A stretch of DNA of 64,000 nucleotides, from NCBI GenBank assembly GCA_905616385.1, contig CAJQSS010000004.1, forward strand, positions 40,185 to 104,184. The letters run 5' to 3'. Below are positions 18,000-28,200 of the stretch, piece after piece. Below the pieces are notes generated by a model. That model was given only the letters and a program-made list of their open reading frames with translations, was not told the origin of the DNA and ran no database searches. This DNA is from an uncultured Candidatus Nitrosopumilus sp. (GTDB lineage: Archaea; Thermoproteota; Nitrososphaeria; Nitrososphaerales; Nitrosopumilaceae). A program made the position numbers and the translations under genes. Position 1 is the first letter of the stretch, and every line of letters begins with the position of its first letter.

Positions 18000-19322
18000 A
18001 TGGCAAATATCACATTTACAATTCCATCTGTACTAAATGCAGGTGGTGGTGAGAAAAAAACTGAAATCTCAGCAGATTCTTTACAAGATGCATTTCTAAA
18101 AATATCTGAACTTTTAGGCGATGATTTTAAGCGTAGAGTATTAGAAGCTGATAATACACCTCGTTCTTTGATTAATATTTACATTAATGGTAAAAATGCA
18201 AAATTTTCTAGTGGTATAGAAACTACTCTAAAAGATGGTGATGAGGTGTATATTTTACCAGCAGTTGCTGGAGGTTCAGAAGATCTTTCTTCAAAAGAAC
18301 TAGACAGATATTCACGTCAAGTAATGCTTGAAGAAATTGGATACAATGGACAACTAAAATTAAAAAATTCTAAAGTTTGTGTTGTTGGAACTGGTGGATT
18401 AGGACATCCAATTATTACAAGATTAACTGCAATGGGAGTTGGTACATTACGAATTGTTGACAGAGATGTAATTGAATTATCTAATTTACATAGACAAACA
18501 TTATTTGATGAATCAGATGTTGGACAAGTAAAAGTTGAAGCAGCAGCAAAAAAATTAAAAAAATTAAATTCGGAATGTAACATTGAAGCTTTAACTGTTT
18601 CTGTAAATGATTACACTGCACTTGAAGTTGTAGACGGATGTGATGTTGTAATTGATGCACTTGATTCAGTTAATGCAAGATATGCATTAAACAAAGCTTG
18701 TGTTAAATTTGGAATTCCATTTGTTACAGGAGCTGCAGTTGGAACATCAGGACAAGCATTTACAATTTTACCAAAAGAATCTGCATGTTACTATTGCATG
18801 TTTCCTGCACTTGATGAAGATACAATGCCAACATGTAGTATTGAAGGAGTACATCCATCAATACTTTCTATTGTCGGTGGAATAGAAGTTGCAGAAGCTG
18901 TAAAAATAATTACTGGAAAGAAACCAAATTTATCAAATAGAATTTTACATATTGATTTAGAAAATTTAGATTTTAACAGTACAAAAACATTCAGAGCTGA
19001 AGAGTGTCCAATTTGTGGAACTGGAAAATTAAAAGTTGTAGAAAAACAAGAATTAATTTTAGAAGAATTATGTGGAAGAAATAGAGGCAAGAGAACTTAT
19101 TCTATTACCCCAACTGAAACTTTTAATTTAGATTCTGCAAGTGTTTCTGCAATTGCAAAAGAAAAAGGATTTCTAGTTGAGAATTTAGGTGACTTGGGAC
19201 TATCTATGAGAACAAATGATCTTTCTGTTAATTTTATGAGGCGTGGTTCTGCAGTAGTTGTTGGTTCAAAAGATGAATCTGATGCAATTACACTTTACAA
19301 AACGCTATTATCGAAAATTTAG
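18000..19322 (+). CDS. MoaD/ThiS-like ubiquitin-fold domain fused to E1-like adenylyltransferase (ThiF/MoeB)
   Basis: A 440-residue two-part protein. Residues 1-92 form a MoaD/ThiS-like domain ending in PAVAGG, the glycine pair (91-92) that in free sulfur carriers must be the C-terminus to be adenylated. From residue 93 an E1-like domain begins (SSKELDRYSRQVMLEEIG). It has the nucleotide loop VGTGGLGHP (about 129-137), the arginine of LSNLHRQTLF, zinc cysteine pairs CYYC and CPIC, and a candidate catalytic cysteine in PTCSIEGVHPS. The last 80 residues form an extra small domain I do not recognise. Roles could be molybdopterin, thiamine, tRNA thiolation or amino-acid sulfur transfer. The glycine pair is internal, so either processing or an unusual mechanism is needed. 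It directly follows thrC. Confidence 0.87.
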   Translation: MANITFTIPSVLNAGGGEKKTEISADSLQDAFLKISELLGDDFKRRVLEADNTPRSLINIYINGKNAKFSSGIETTLKDGDEVYILPAVAGGSEDLSSKELDRYSRQVMLEEIGYNGQLKLKNSKVCVVGTGGLGHPIITRLTAMGVGTLRIVDRDVIELSNLHRQTLFDESDVGQVKVEAAAKKLKKLNSECNIEALTVSVNDYTALEVVDGCDVVIDALDSVNARYALNKACVKFGIPFVTGAAVGTSGQAFTILPKESACYYCMFPALDEDTMPTCSIEGVHPSILSIVGGIEVAEAVKIITGKKPNLSNRILHIDLENLDFNSTKTFRAEECPICGTGKLKVVEKQELILEELCGRNRGKRTYSITPTETFNLDSASVSAIAKEKGFLVENLGDLGLSMRTNDLSVNFMRRGSAVVVGSKDESDAITLYKTLLSKI

Positions 19323-19445
19323 CCTGTAAATATTTCATGAATCCATAGTAAATGTTATAAAATATAGTTTTTTGATCTAAATATTGAAACAAATTATATG
19401 AAATATCCTTAAATCATGTAAAAATAATGAAAAATAAGAAAAATA

Positions 19446-19503
19446 TGTGAAAAAATCACAAGAAATGGTCTATTTGTGGACAAATCGTCCATTAGGCTTA
19501 AAT
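19446..19503 (+). promoter_or_regulatory. S-layer promoter: two inverted repeats and TATA box
   Basis: The 209-base gap before the S-layer gene holds two short inverted repeats, TGTGA-AAAAA-TCACA at 19446-19460 and ATTTGT-GG-ACAAAT at 19472-19485. A TATA-like GCTTAAATA follows at about 19496-19504, around 28-36 bases before the ATG at 19532. The repeats lie immediately upstream of the TATA box, where an activator or repressor could bind. Whether they act is inference. Confidence 0.5.
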
Positions 19504-19531
19504 ACAAATTTTTGAAAAAAATATCAATAAC

Positions 19532-22500
19532 ATGAATAACGAAATAGGACGTAAATTAACTAGTCTTACGCTAATGACAATAATGTTAGCTGGTGGTATG
19601 GTTATTGCCGCACCTTCAATGGTGCCAGAAGCCGCAGCCGCTGGTCAACTTTATGTCTCCGCAGAAAACGCACAATTCGGAAACCTCTTTGGAGGTGGTT
19701 CAGTTGTTGAAGTAATTGTAAAAGATCCAAACAGAGCAGATACAGATGTAGCAGAAGCCGAACCAACTGTCTACGTAGATAACAACACACTACGTATGGC
19801 ACAAGGTGTCGATGGTTATTGGTACGCATACATTGGAGCCTATGGCTACATTGACCAAAGTGGTACAGAAGACTACGATAGTACAAACAACAATTTGGAC
19901 TATGGGTATGAAGCTTCTGATACTGTAACACCATGGAAAGCCACATTTATCGGACAACACCATGCAGGTACTGCAAGTGGTGCAGGAGCCGGTTTAGGCC
20001 AAGCATTAGGAGCCACGACATCAACTGGCGCTTCTACTACTTTGTTAGGTGCTGCTGCTGGAGTTATTACAAATCCGCCAACGTTATCAGATTACAACAG
20101 CACCAACAATGTTGGTGGTGATCCGGTAACGATGAACGCAGATCAATCTTCAACTGTAGGTCAAATCGGTATTAATAATACCGAATGGCCTTTCATACAA
20201 CTGTATGACTTCACACAAGGAGCTTTCGATATTGTACTTTCACAAGCCGGACAAGATGAAGTAGTCACATTAGACTATGATTCTACAGGATTAGATGGCT
20301 TTGCAGGAATTGAAGCAGATAGATTATCAGCAACCCAAGGTTCTGATGTCCATCTAACAATTTCTGATCAAGCCTTGAACATCGACCCAACCAATGAAGA
20401 CGTTGTTGTCTTCCTTGTAACTGGTACTCAAACCATGAGTTTTACTAATGGTACAGCACCAAATACAACTACAGAAGGCCTTGCACAAAATGTAGAAACT
20501 GGCGATAAAGGTTTCTATCAAGCAGAAACAATGGGCTTTGGTGATAACGGAGTTTTGAAAATTACTTACGACGCCAATGGAGTTGGAACAAACGTATTTA
20601 CAGATACAGTCACAGCTGACGACGCTTACAACGACAATTACCTTGTCTTCTTTGAAGGTGGCGACAGCACTGGTGTATTTTCAAATACCGATGATAATTC
20701 AGAATCTAATCTAGAAGTCAACTCAGCAGCACTAAGAGGAACTACTGCAACTATCGATTATAACGATAGTGGAGTATCATTCGTTGTATCAAATGACTTT
20801 GGTACACTCGATATGGATGAAGCCTCTGTTGGTGATGAGTGGAATTCCGGTGAAAGTCTAGCAGTAACACTTGTAGATCAAGACTTAAATAAAAACACAT
20901 TATCCGACGAAAGCATGACACTAACAACACACCAAACGTTAATTCCATCGTTGCAGATAGGTTCTCCAATTACATTGGAAACCACTTCAACATTTGAACA
21001 AGCAACAATGACCTGTGGTACATTTAACAAAATTTGTACTATAGCCTCTGTACCAGCTGGGGATCTATATGATAACCACGCTGGAACTGTTCAATTAACG
21101 TTGCCAGATACTGTAGCAGACTTTAGAGCAATCTCTGATGGCGCATCATTTGTTTACTTAAACTTTGATTTGTCAGAAGTAGCCACCTCACTTGGAACTA
21201 TAATTCTAACTGACGGTGACACTCTATTGACTGTCGCAGCAGTAAACTCTGCAAATTTGGGATTTGTCCAATTAGGTGCAATTAGCGCCGTTGGTACAGC
21301 AGGTATCACAGAAACTGCCAACCTAGCAATCAATTTCACAGAAACTGATACTACGCTAGCAACAGTTGACGATTTCTTGTATGCTGATATCTTCACCTTT
21401 GGTGATAGAGTCAACAATGCAATGTATCGTTTCCTCTTAGAGGAATCTGATGATAACACTGCATCTTTCGAAGGTGATGTTGAATTTGTTATGCTCAACC
21501 AAATCAATAATGATTTGGCTGGTACATACAGCGGCATTACAGCAACATCTGATAGTATCACCATCATTGTCCATGAGGACTTAACTGATGAGGATTCACC
21601 AAGAATCAATTATTTGGATCTTGGATCAGATGGTGTATCAACTCAAATTGCTGATCAAGTAGCAGCTCCATCACACAGTGGTGTAGTTACATTTGATTCA
21701 GCCAATTACAAAACAGCTGATACAGTAACTGTAACGATTGACGATCAGGATTTGAATACCGATAGTTCATTACTTGATGTATACATTACATCACAAAGTG
21801 ATCATGTCGGTGAGAATGCTGCCTCTTCATCCGCTTATGTAATGGATATAACTTTCAATGATGTTCTATGGCAAGATGGTTTGGATCAAGTCGGTACTGC
21901 CGGCGTTCCTGACGATGGCTTGCGTCACTCTGGCTTTACATTAGTAGAGACAGGTGTTGATTCAGGTATCTTCACAGGTTCCTTCCAAGTGCCATCAACT
22001 TACTATGGTAACAACGCAACACAAACAACAACAGGAACAGATATCGAGGTCAACTACAACGACCATCGTGATGCTTCTGGTGAAACCATAGAAGTTGGTG
22101 CCGGTGCAAGCATTAATGCTAACACTGGTTCTGTATCATTTGATAGAAATGTATATCCTGTACCATGGGGTAATGAAACAGACGGTGAGCGATTCTTATT
22201 GCACGGAACTGCAGTAGAACCAGCAACCACCGCTGCATTGAGTCTTGCTCAAGGTAATGTAACAGTACACATCAGTATTACTGATGCTGATTACGATGTC
22301 TCCGCATTTGGTGAAGACAGCATCTCAGATACAACAGTCACTCTCAACATTGAGAGAGGCTCTGTAGAGAAGCTAGTCGCCACATTCGGAAACACTGCTA
22401 ATCCAATTGTCGAAACATCTCCAACATCTGGTGTGTTTGAGTATGACGCAACTGTAGGATTTAGATCTGGACCAACTACAAACTGTCCAGCTATATTCAC

Positions 22501-24139
22501 AGATAATTGTGTCTTACAAGGTGATATTCTCACTGTAACATACAATGATATCAAAGATGCTTCAGGACAAGCACAAGCTGTTACTGATTCTGCAACTTTC
22601 GACCTTAGAAACGGTGTATTACAAGCCGATAAATCAGTCTACTTAATTGGTTCAGATATGATCTTAACCTTAATTGAGCCAGACTTCGATCGTGATAACG
22701 ATGGAGCTGAATCCTACACACTCGATTTGATCGAGTGGGACTCTGATGCTGCAGAAACCACTATGGGTACCTATGGTCTCACTGGTGCAAATGCAGCATT
22801 TGATCCTGAGCCTTCAATGCTCAGAGAAACAGGTGACTCTACTGGAATCTTCCAGGTAGTCATTGAAATCCCTGATACGTTGAATAGTGCATTATTGGAT
22901 AGAGGTGAAAAAATCGACTTGGAATATGTTGACTGGGGTCCAGCAGGTGCTGACTATGTTGGACAAGAGAATGAAGATATAGGCGTAACTGTCTATACTT
23001 CTAACTTTGGTGCAACTATAGAACTCGATCAAAAAGTATACACATGGACTGACTTAGTCTACATCACAATTGTAGCTCCTGACCATAACTTCGACAGTAA
23101 TTTAGTTGATGAAATTGGCTCTGGTACTGGTGACCCAATAAAGGTCGCTACCAGAGGTAACGAATTAAACAACTACAAACTCGTTGAATCAGGTGCTGAT
23201 ACAGGTATTTTCATCGGTGAGGTAACTCTCGGTGGATTCCTACACGATGCAGATGGAGACAAGACAACCGGTGATGTAAACGGTATGGATATCACAGCAG
23301 TAGCTAATGGAGCAGCAGGACTCGGTCCAACTTCAGGTAGTATTGCAACAACTGACAATGATGGACTAACTGTCTCCTTTGAATTCTCAGAGGATGAAAC
23401 AGTTGTAGGTTCAGCATTAATCAGATGGAATATAGGTGAGATCCAATGGCTCGAGAGCAGTTACCCAGCAAGCGGAACAGGTGTGATTAGAATAATTGAC
23501 GCAGATATGAACTTAAATCCAGCAGCAATCGACAACTTTAATGTTGACGCTTGGTCTGACTCCGACGCCGGAGGTATTGACCTTACTGTAACTGAAACTA
23601 ATGAGGCAACTGGAATTTTCGAGGGCACAGTATTCTTTACTACTGTCAACGATTCTTCCGGTCATAGACTCAGAGTAGCAGAAGGTGACACAGTCACCGC
23701 AGAATACGAGGACAATACATTACCTGATCCATATACTACTGCAGATGAACTTGATATTACAGCCACTACACTAATCGGTACTGTTGTACCACCTCTCGAG
23801 AGAGCACCAGCTGCTAACTTGAGAATCGTTGATGCATTCGGTAACAGCTTAAACGCTGTTAGCGTAGATCAACAAGTACAACTAACTGCTGACTTAGCAA
23901 ATGGTCAAGATAAAGAGCAATCATTCGCATACTTAGTACAAATTCAGGATGGTGACGGTGTAACAGTCTCACTCGCATGGATTACAGGTTCACTATCTAG
24001 TGGTCAATCATTCAGCCCAGCATTATCATGGATTCCAACTGAAGGCGGTAGCTACACAGCAACTGCATTCGTATGGGAATCAGTAGATAATCCAACGGCA
24101 TTATCACCACCAGTTAGTACAACAATAAGTGTACAGTAA
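19532..24139 (+). CDS. slaA: Major S-layer protein (Thaumarchaeota SlaA type)
   Basis: A 1535-residue secreted protein, the likely main wall component. The signal peptide is residues 1-36 (LMTIMLAGGMVIAAPSMV then PEAAAAG) and the mature start is near QLYVSAENAQFG. The body consists of repeated beta-sandwich units. A DxDxN-type motif recurs (ISDQALNID, LVDQDLNKN, IDDQDLNTD, ITDADYDVS, IEPDFDRDN, IDADMNLNP), paired with a later E-S/T-G-x-x-T/S-G-I-F motif (ETGVDSGIFTG, ETGDSTGIFQ, ESGADTGIFIG, ETNEATGIFEG). It is strongly acidic and has almost no lysine-rich stretches or C-terminal membrane segment. Codon choice is visibly different from neighbours (many GAC, AAC and TAC codons), as expected of a very highly expressed gene. 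It is flanked downstream by an anchored surface protein and a subtilase. Confidence 0.88.
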   Translation: MNNEIGRKLTSLTLMTIMLAGGMVIAAPSMVPEAAAAGQLYVSAENAQFGNLFGGGSVVEVIVKDPNRADTDVAEAEPTVYVDNNTLRMAQGVDGYWYAYIGAYGYIDQSGTEDYDSTNNNLDYGYEASDTVTPWKATFIGQHHAGTASGAGAGLGQALGATTSTGASTTLLGAAAGVITNPPTLSDYNSTNNVGGDPVTMNADQSSTVGQIGINNTEWPFIQLYDFTQGAFDIVLSQAGQDEVVTLDYDSTGLDGFAGIEADRLSATQGSDVHLTISDQALNIDPTNEDVVVFLVTGTQTMSFTNGTAPNTTTEGLAQNVETGDKGFYQAETMGFGDNGVLKITYDANGVGTNVFTDTVTADDAYNDNYLVFFEGGDSTGVFSNTDDNSESNLEVNSAALRGTTATIDYNDSGVSFVVSNDFGTLDMDEASVGDEWNSGESLAVTLVDQDLNKNTLSDESMTLTTHQTLIPSLQIGSPITLETTSTFEQATMTCGTFNKICTIASVPAGDLYDNHAGTVQLTLPDTVADFRAISDGASFVYLNFDLSEVATSLGTIILTDGDTLLTVAAVNSANLGFVQLGAISAVGTAGITETANLAINFTETDTTLATVDDFLYADIFTFGDRVNNAMYRFLLEESDDNTASFEGDVEFVMLNQINNDLAGTYSGITATSDSITIIVHEDLTDEDSPRINYLDLGSDGVSTQIADQVAAPSHSGVVTFDSANYKTADTVTVTIDDQDLNTDSSLLDVYITSQSDHVGENAASSSAYVMDITFNDVLWQDGLDQVGTAGVPDDGLRHSGFTLVETGVDSGIFTGSFQVPSTYYGNNATQTTTGTDIEVNYNDHRDASGETIEVGAGASINANTGSVSFDRNVYPVPWGNETDGERFLLHGTAVEPATTAALSLAQGNVTVHISITDADYDVSAFGEDSISDTTVTLNIERGSVEKLVATFGNTANPIVETSPTSGVFEYDATVGFRSGPTTNCPAIFTDNCVLQGDILTVTYNDIKDASGQAQAVTDSATFDLRNGVLQADKSVYLIGSDMILTLIEPDFDRDNDGAESYTLDLIEWDSDAAETTMGTYGLTGANAAFDPEPSMLRETGDSTGIFQVVIEIPDTLNSALLDRGEKIDLEYVDWGPAGADYVGQENEDIGVTVYTSNFGATIELDQKVYTWTDLVYITIVAPDHNFDSNLVDEIGSGTGDPIKVATRGNELNNYKLVESGADTGIFIGEVTLGGFLHDADGDKTTGDVNGMDITAVANGAAGLGPTSGSIATTDNDGLTVSFEFSEDETVVGSALIRWNIGEIQWLESSYPASGTGVIRIIDADMNLNPAAIDNFNVDAWSDSDAGGIDLTVTETNEATGIFEGTVFFTTVNDSSGHRLRVAEGDTVTAEYEDNTLPDPYTTADELDITATTLIGTVVPPLERAPAANLRIVDAFGNSLNAVSVDQQVQLTADLANGQDKEQSFAYLVQIQDGDGVTVSLAWITGSLSSGQSFSPALSWIPTEGGSYTATAFVWESVDNPTALSPPVSTTISVQ

Positions 24140-24153
24140 GAATAACTAGTTCT

Positions 24154-24175
24154 AATTTTCCTTTTTTCCTTTTTT
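24154..24175 (+). terminator. T-rich terminator after the S-layer gene
   Basis: Runs TTTTCC, TTTTTTCC and TTTTTTT follow the S-layer stop within 40 bases, with no clear hairpin. Archaeal RNA polymerase stops at such T tracts, so this probably ends the abundant S-layer mRNA. Confidence 0.6.
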
Positions 24176-24250
24176 TGAATACCTCTTAACGAAAGTTATG
24201 CACAATTTTTTCACAAGTAATATCTAGTAGAACATTAGAAATAAATTAAA

Positions 24251-25219
24251 ATGAAATCATTTGTTTTACTTTCTATCCTATTTGTATTTCTATTAATTCC
24301 AATCCAAGATTCATTTTCAGAATTAGAAATTTCTACAAATACTAAGGTGTATTCCTCTGAACACACTTTACAAGTATATGGAACAGGTTTACCTGGAGAA
24401 AATCTTATTTTAAGATTATTTGCACCTGATGAATCTATTACAAAATTTGATCAAGTTCAAACAAACCCTGATGGAACTTTTAATCATCAGTTATTGATTT
24501 GGCCTGATCCTTCTACTGGCACTCCTTATGGAACTTATGTTGTTGAAGTGTTAAGTACTGAACAAAAAGGATTATCTAAAAAAATTAATATTAAATTTTC
24601 ATCAACAACAGAACTAATTTCTGTTGCAGTAGAGCGGCAAATTGATACTGTTGTTTTTGCACCTGAAACTGGCGCAACAAATCAATCATTTCGAGTATTC
24701 ATTCAAACTACCCGTGATGGTTTAAGCATTGGAAATGATCCTTCTAAACTTCTTGGAAATTCTAAGATTCATTTACCTGATGGCTCATCATTATTTCTCA
24801 AAAATCATTTTAAAACATTATACTCTGGAGTTTATTATTTTGATTTTACTCCTTCACAAGAGGGAACTCATGTTTTTCAAATCTCTGTTTTTAATGAAGG
24901 TGTTACATCAAAAGGCTTTGCTGCAACACATGTGTTGAGTCAAAATCTTGGTGGAATTAATAAACAAATAATTAAACTAAATTCTGTTTTAGATGAAACT
25001 TCTAATGAATTAGATGTTTTAAAATCTGAAATTGAAGGATTTGATTCTACATTGTTAACTGCGAGTGAAAAAATTGATCAAAGTACTGGCACTATTTCTA
25101 CATCTGTTGGAGCCATTAGTGAGGCATCCTCTCAGCTTAATTCTTTATTATTTCCAATCATAGCATCTATAGGAATCATAGTTGCATTACAAATTACAAT
25201 TATTGCTAGAAGAAGATAA
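24251..25219 (+). CDS. Secreted, C-terminally anchored surface protein of unknown function
   Basis: An unrecognised 322-residue envelope protein. The signal peptide is residues 1-22 (VLLSILFVFLLIPIQDSFS). An immunoglobulin-like extracellular part follows (VYSSEHTLQVYGTGLPGEN; LILRLFAPDESIT). A stalk-like region near 230-290 (LNSVLDETSNELDVLKSEI) looks coiled-coil. One C-terminal membrane helix (LLFPIIASIGIIVALQITII) ends in RRR, which would face the cytoplasm. The architecture suits a pillar between membrane and S-layer, and its position directly after the S-layer gene supports an envelope role, but that is inference. It has its own spacing of 111 bases and AT-rich codon use unlike the S-layer gene. 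Confidence 0.7.
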   Translation: MKSFVLLSILFVFLLIPIQDSFSELEISTNTKVYSSEHTLQVYGTGLPGENLILRLFAPDESITKFDQVQTNPDGTFNHQLLIWPDPSTGTPYGTYVVEVLSTEQKGLSKKINIKFSSTTELISVAVERQIDTVVFAPETGATNQSFRVFIQTTRDGLSIGNDPSKLLGNSKIHLPDGSSLFLKNHFKTLYSGVYYFDFTPSQEGTHVFQISVFNEGVTSKGFAATHVLSQNLGGINKQIIKLNSVLDETSNELDVLKSEIEGFDSTLLTASEKIDQSTGTISTSVGAISEASSQLNSLLFPIIASIGIIVALQITIIARRR

Positions 25220-25252
25220 TTATCATTATGTCACAAAATGTGAAACTAAATA

Positions 25253-28200
25253 ATGCTGTATAAAGTGGCACTCCTATCTGTATTTCTATTATTTTCATCA
25301 ATCTTATCTAATTCCTATGCATTACCTTTTGATGAATTAAGTTCATTCGATGATTCTCAAAATAAAATTATTTTTAATTCAAATATTATAGATATTGATT
25401 CAAATTTTTTTATTGAAAATAATTTCAAAAGATATTTAATTTTTGGTTCTAATTCATTATCTGATAATAATTTGCATAATAATTCCCTGTATGGGATTAA
25501 ATCTGATTATGGATTTTTTTCTGTATCTGTACTTTCTCCAGAATTTGCATCTAATCTTGTTTCTCAAGGATATAATGTAATTGAAGACTCACAATTAGAT
25601 TTTCATTTATCTGAAAAAATAATTCCTGATGCTTCACGAATTGGTGAAATCACGGGTTCAACTATTGCTAAAGAACAATACAATGCAACTGGAAATAATA
25701 TTGTAATTGCAATTGTGGATACTGGAGTTGATTTTTCAAATCCTGACATACAACATTCGCTTGCACGAGATGAACTGAATTATCCTATGATGTTGGATCC
25801 TGATGGACAAGGAATAATTTTAACAAATGCTACTTTTACCGCATTCATTAATGAACATGGTACTCTTAAAAATTATGAAAAAGAAATTCCAGGCAATATG
25901 ACTTCCTCTGTATATTTTACAAGAGATGGTGTTTTCCTTGACATGTCTCAAGGTGGTAGTGGTACTACAATTCAGGTCTATAATTCATTTTATCCCCAAT
26001 TTGGAAATTCAATTATTTTTAATGGAACTATATCTGATGACATGAAAATTGGAAATAGTCATCATGATTATATTAAATCTGCAAGTGGTGTATATCATTT
26101 TGGTGTAATGTACCAGGGTGAATTTTTAAGTAAAATACAGATTGTTCCTGTGCTTGTAGTTGATTCTACAATTGCTGGATTGTATGATACTATAATTCCT
26201 GATCTTAGTACTTCTTGGACAGATTATGTACTAGATGATTTCAAACCTAATTCAAAATCTAAATATGATTTTGATTTTACAGATGAAACACCTATTACAT
26301 TAGGCAGTGGAAATGAATTTTTAGTATTTGATTCAGATAATGATGGAAAAAATGACTACAGTGCAGGAACTTTTGGCGCACAAATTTTAGATGTTTATGG
26401 TGTAATTAAAAATAATTCTACTATAATTCATGATTCACTTAATGCAATTAATGGAACATTATTGCCTCCCTTAGATCCAGATGGTAACTTTTTTGGTGTA
26501 ATGACTGATTTCATGGGTCATGGCACATCTAGTGCAGCATCAATCACTTCCCGTGGTCAAGAATCTTATGATATTTACAATAATACAAAAAAATATTCTA
26601 TAATTGGTATAGCACCTGATGCAAAAATTTTACCTGTTAAAGCATTATGGTTAGGTGATACTGTTTATGGTTGGCTATGGTCTGCAGGATTTGAAAATAC
26701 TGATAATCATTGGAAGTTTTCAGGTAAACCAAAAGTTGATATTATTTCTAATAGTTGGGGGATTTCCAATTTTCCTTTATCCAACACATCTCCGGGTATG
26801 GATGTTTTATCTTTAATTCTAAGTATTCTTTCAACTCCGCATTCTTTAGATGATGATTATCCTGGAGTTACAATTATCTCAAGTGCTGGAAATTCTGGAC
26901 ATGGATATGGAACAATTGGTTTACCTAATGCATCACCTTTTGGAATTTCAGTTGGTGCTACAACTAACAACGTATTTGTTGGATACGGTCCTTTCAAAGA
27001 TCAACCGAGATTTGGTAATAATACAATTCATTATGATCATGTAGTTGACTTTTCTAGTAGAGGTCCTAGTTCTATTGGTGATCCTAAACCTGATCTTATG
27101 AGTATTGGTGCTCACGGGTTTACACCGTCAAGTATTTTAAAATCTGACAAAGATTCTAAGGATGAATCCTTTTCATTATTTGGTGGAACTAGTATGGCCG
27201 CACCATTAGTTTCAGGAAGTGCTGCAATTTTGATGGAAGAAATGAAAAACGAATCCCAAGATTATGATTCATTTACAATTAAAAATATCTTAATGTCCAC
27301 TGCAACTGATTTACAAAATGATCCGTTCACTCAAGGATCTGGATTATCAAATATTAAATCTGCTTTAGACTATGTTCATGGAAATAATGGCATTTTCATA
27401 GTCTATAATGATGCATCTTATGATAATTTAAAAGAAATTCTTACACCAGCATTAACCAATCTAAATTCAACCACAATTGGATTTGAAAAATTTAATTTTC
27501 CCTCAAAATCATTCCCTATGACTAGCTGGTTTGCAGGACAATTATTGCCTGGCGATAGTGTTACATCTACTTTTACAATCAAAAATCCTACTAATGAAAC
27601 ACTCACAATTAGTATAAATCCAAATACTCTTTCTTTAATTGAAAAAACTCAATTTGATGGAATTACAACTGTACAACAACAAGATTCTATTTTAAATGAA
27701 ACTGGAATTTATATTCCAAATTATGTTAAGTTATCTGATATTCAAGAAAATTCTACATTAAATCATCTTTCTAGTGCAGAAAATCCAATTCCTGATGCAT
27801 CTTCTTTAATGATATTGAATTTAATTTTCCCTTTTAATCAATTCATGAATAATACATCAGAAGTTTATGCGGATGATCTCAAAATCTCTTCATTATACAT
27901 TTATGATTGGCTTGATAACAACAATGATACAAAAACTAGTTCTGATGAATTATCTATGATAAATCGAGCTGGATCTTGGGGAACCGTCCAGGAATTACGG
28001 ATATCAGAACCTAAAGAAAAATTTGATGGTGTCCCATTAATTGGAGTTTACCCCGTACCAGAAGTATTTTCTTTCTGGTTAGGTAATACAAATCAAAATT
28101 CAACTTCAATGGACTATACTCTTTCTGCAAGTTATTATGAAAAAAATAATTGGTCTTTGATATTACCTGATTCTAAAATAATTGATGTACCCCCAAAAAA

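Noticed and set aside
19602-24139. Several frames of 60-150 codons on the minus strand within the S-layer gene
   Set aside because: They are shadows produced by its higher G+C and repeated acidic codons; compositions are low-complexity with no recognisable family.
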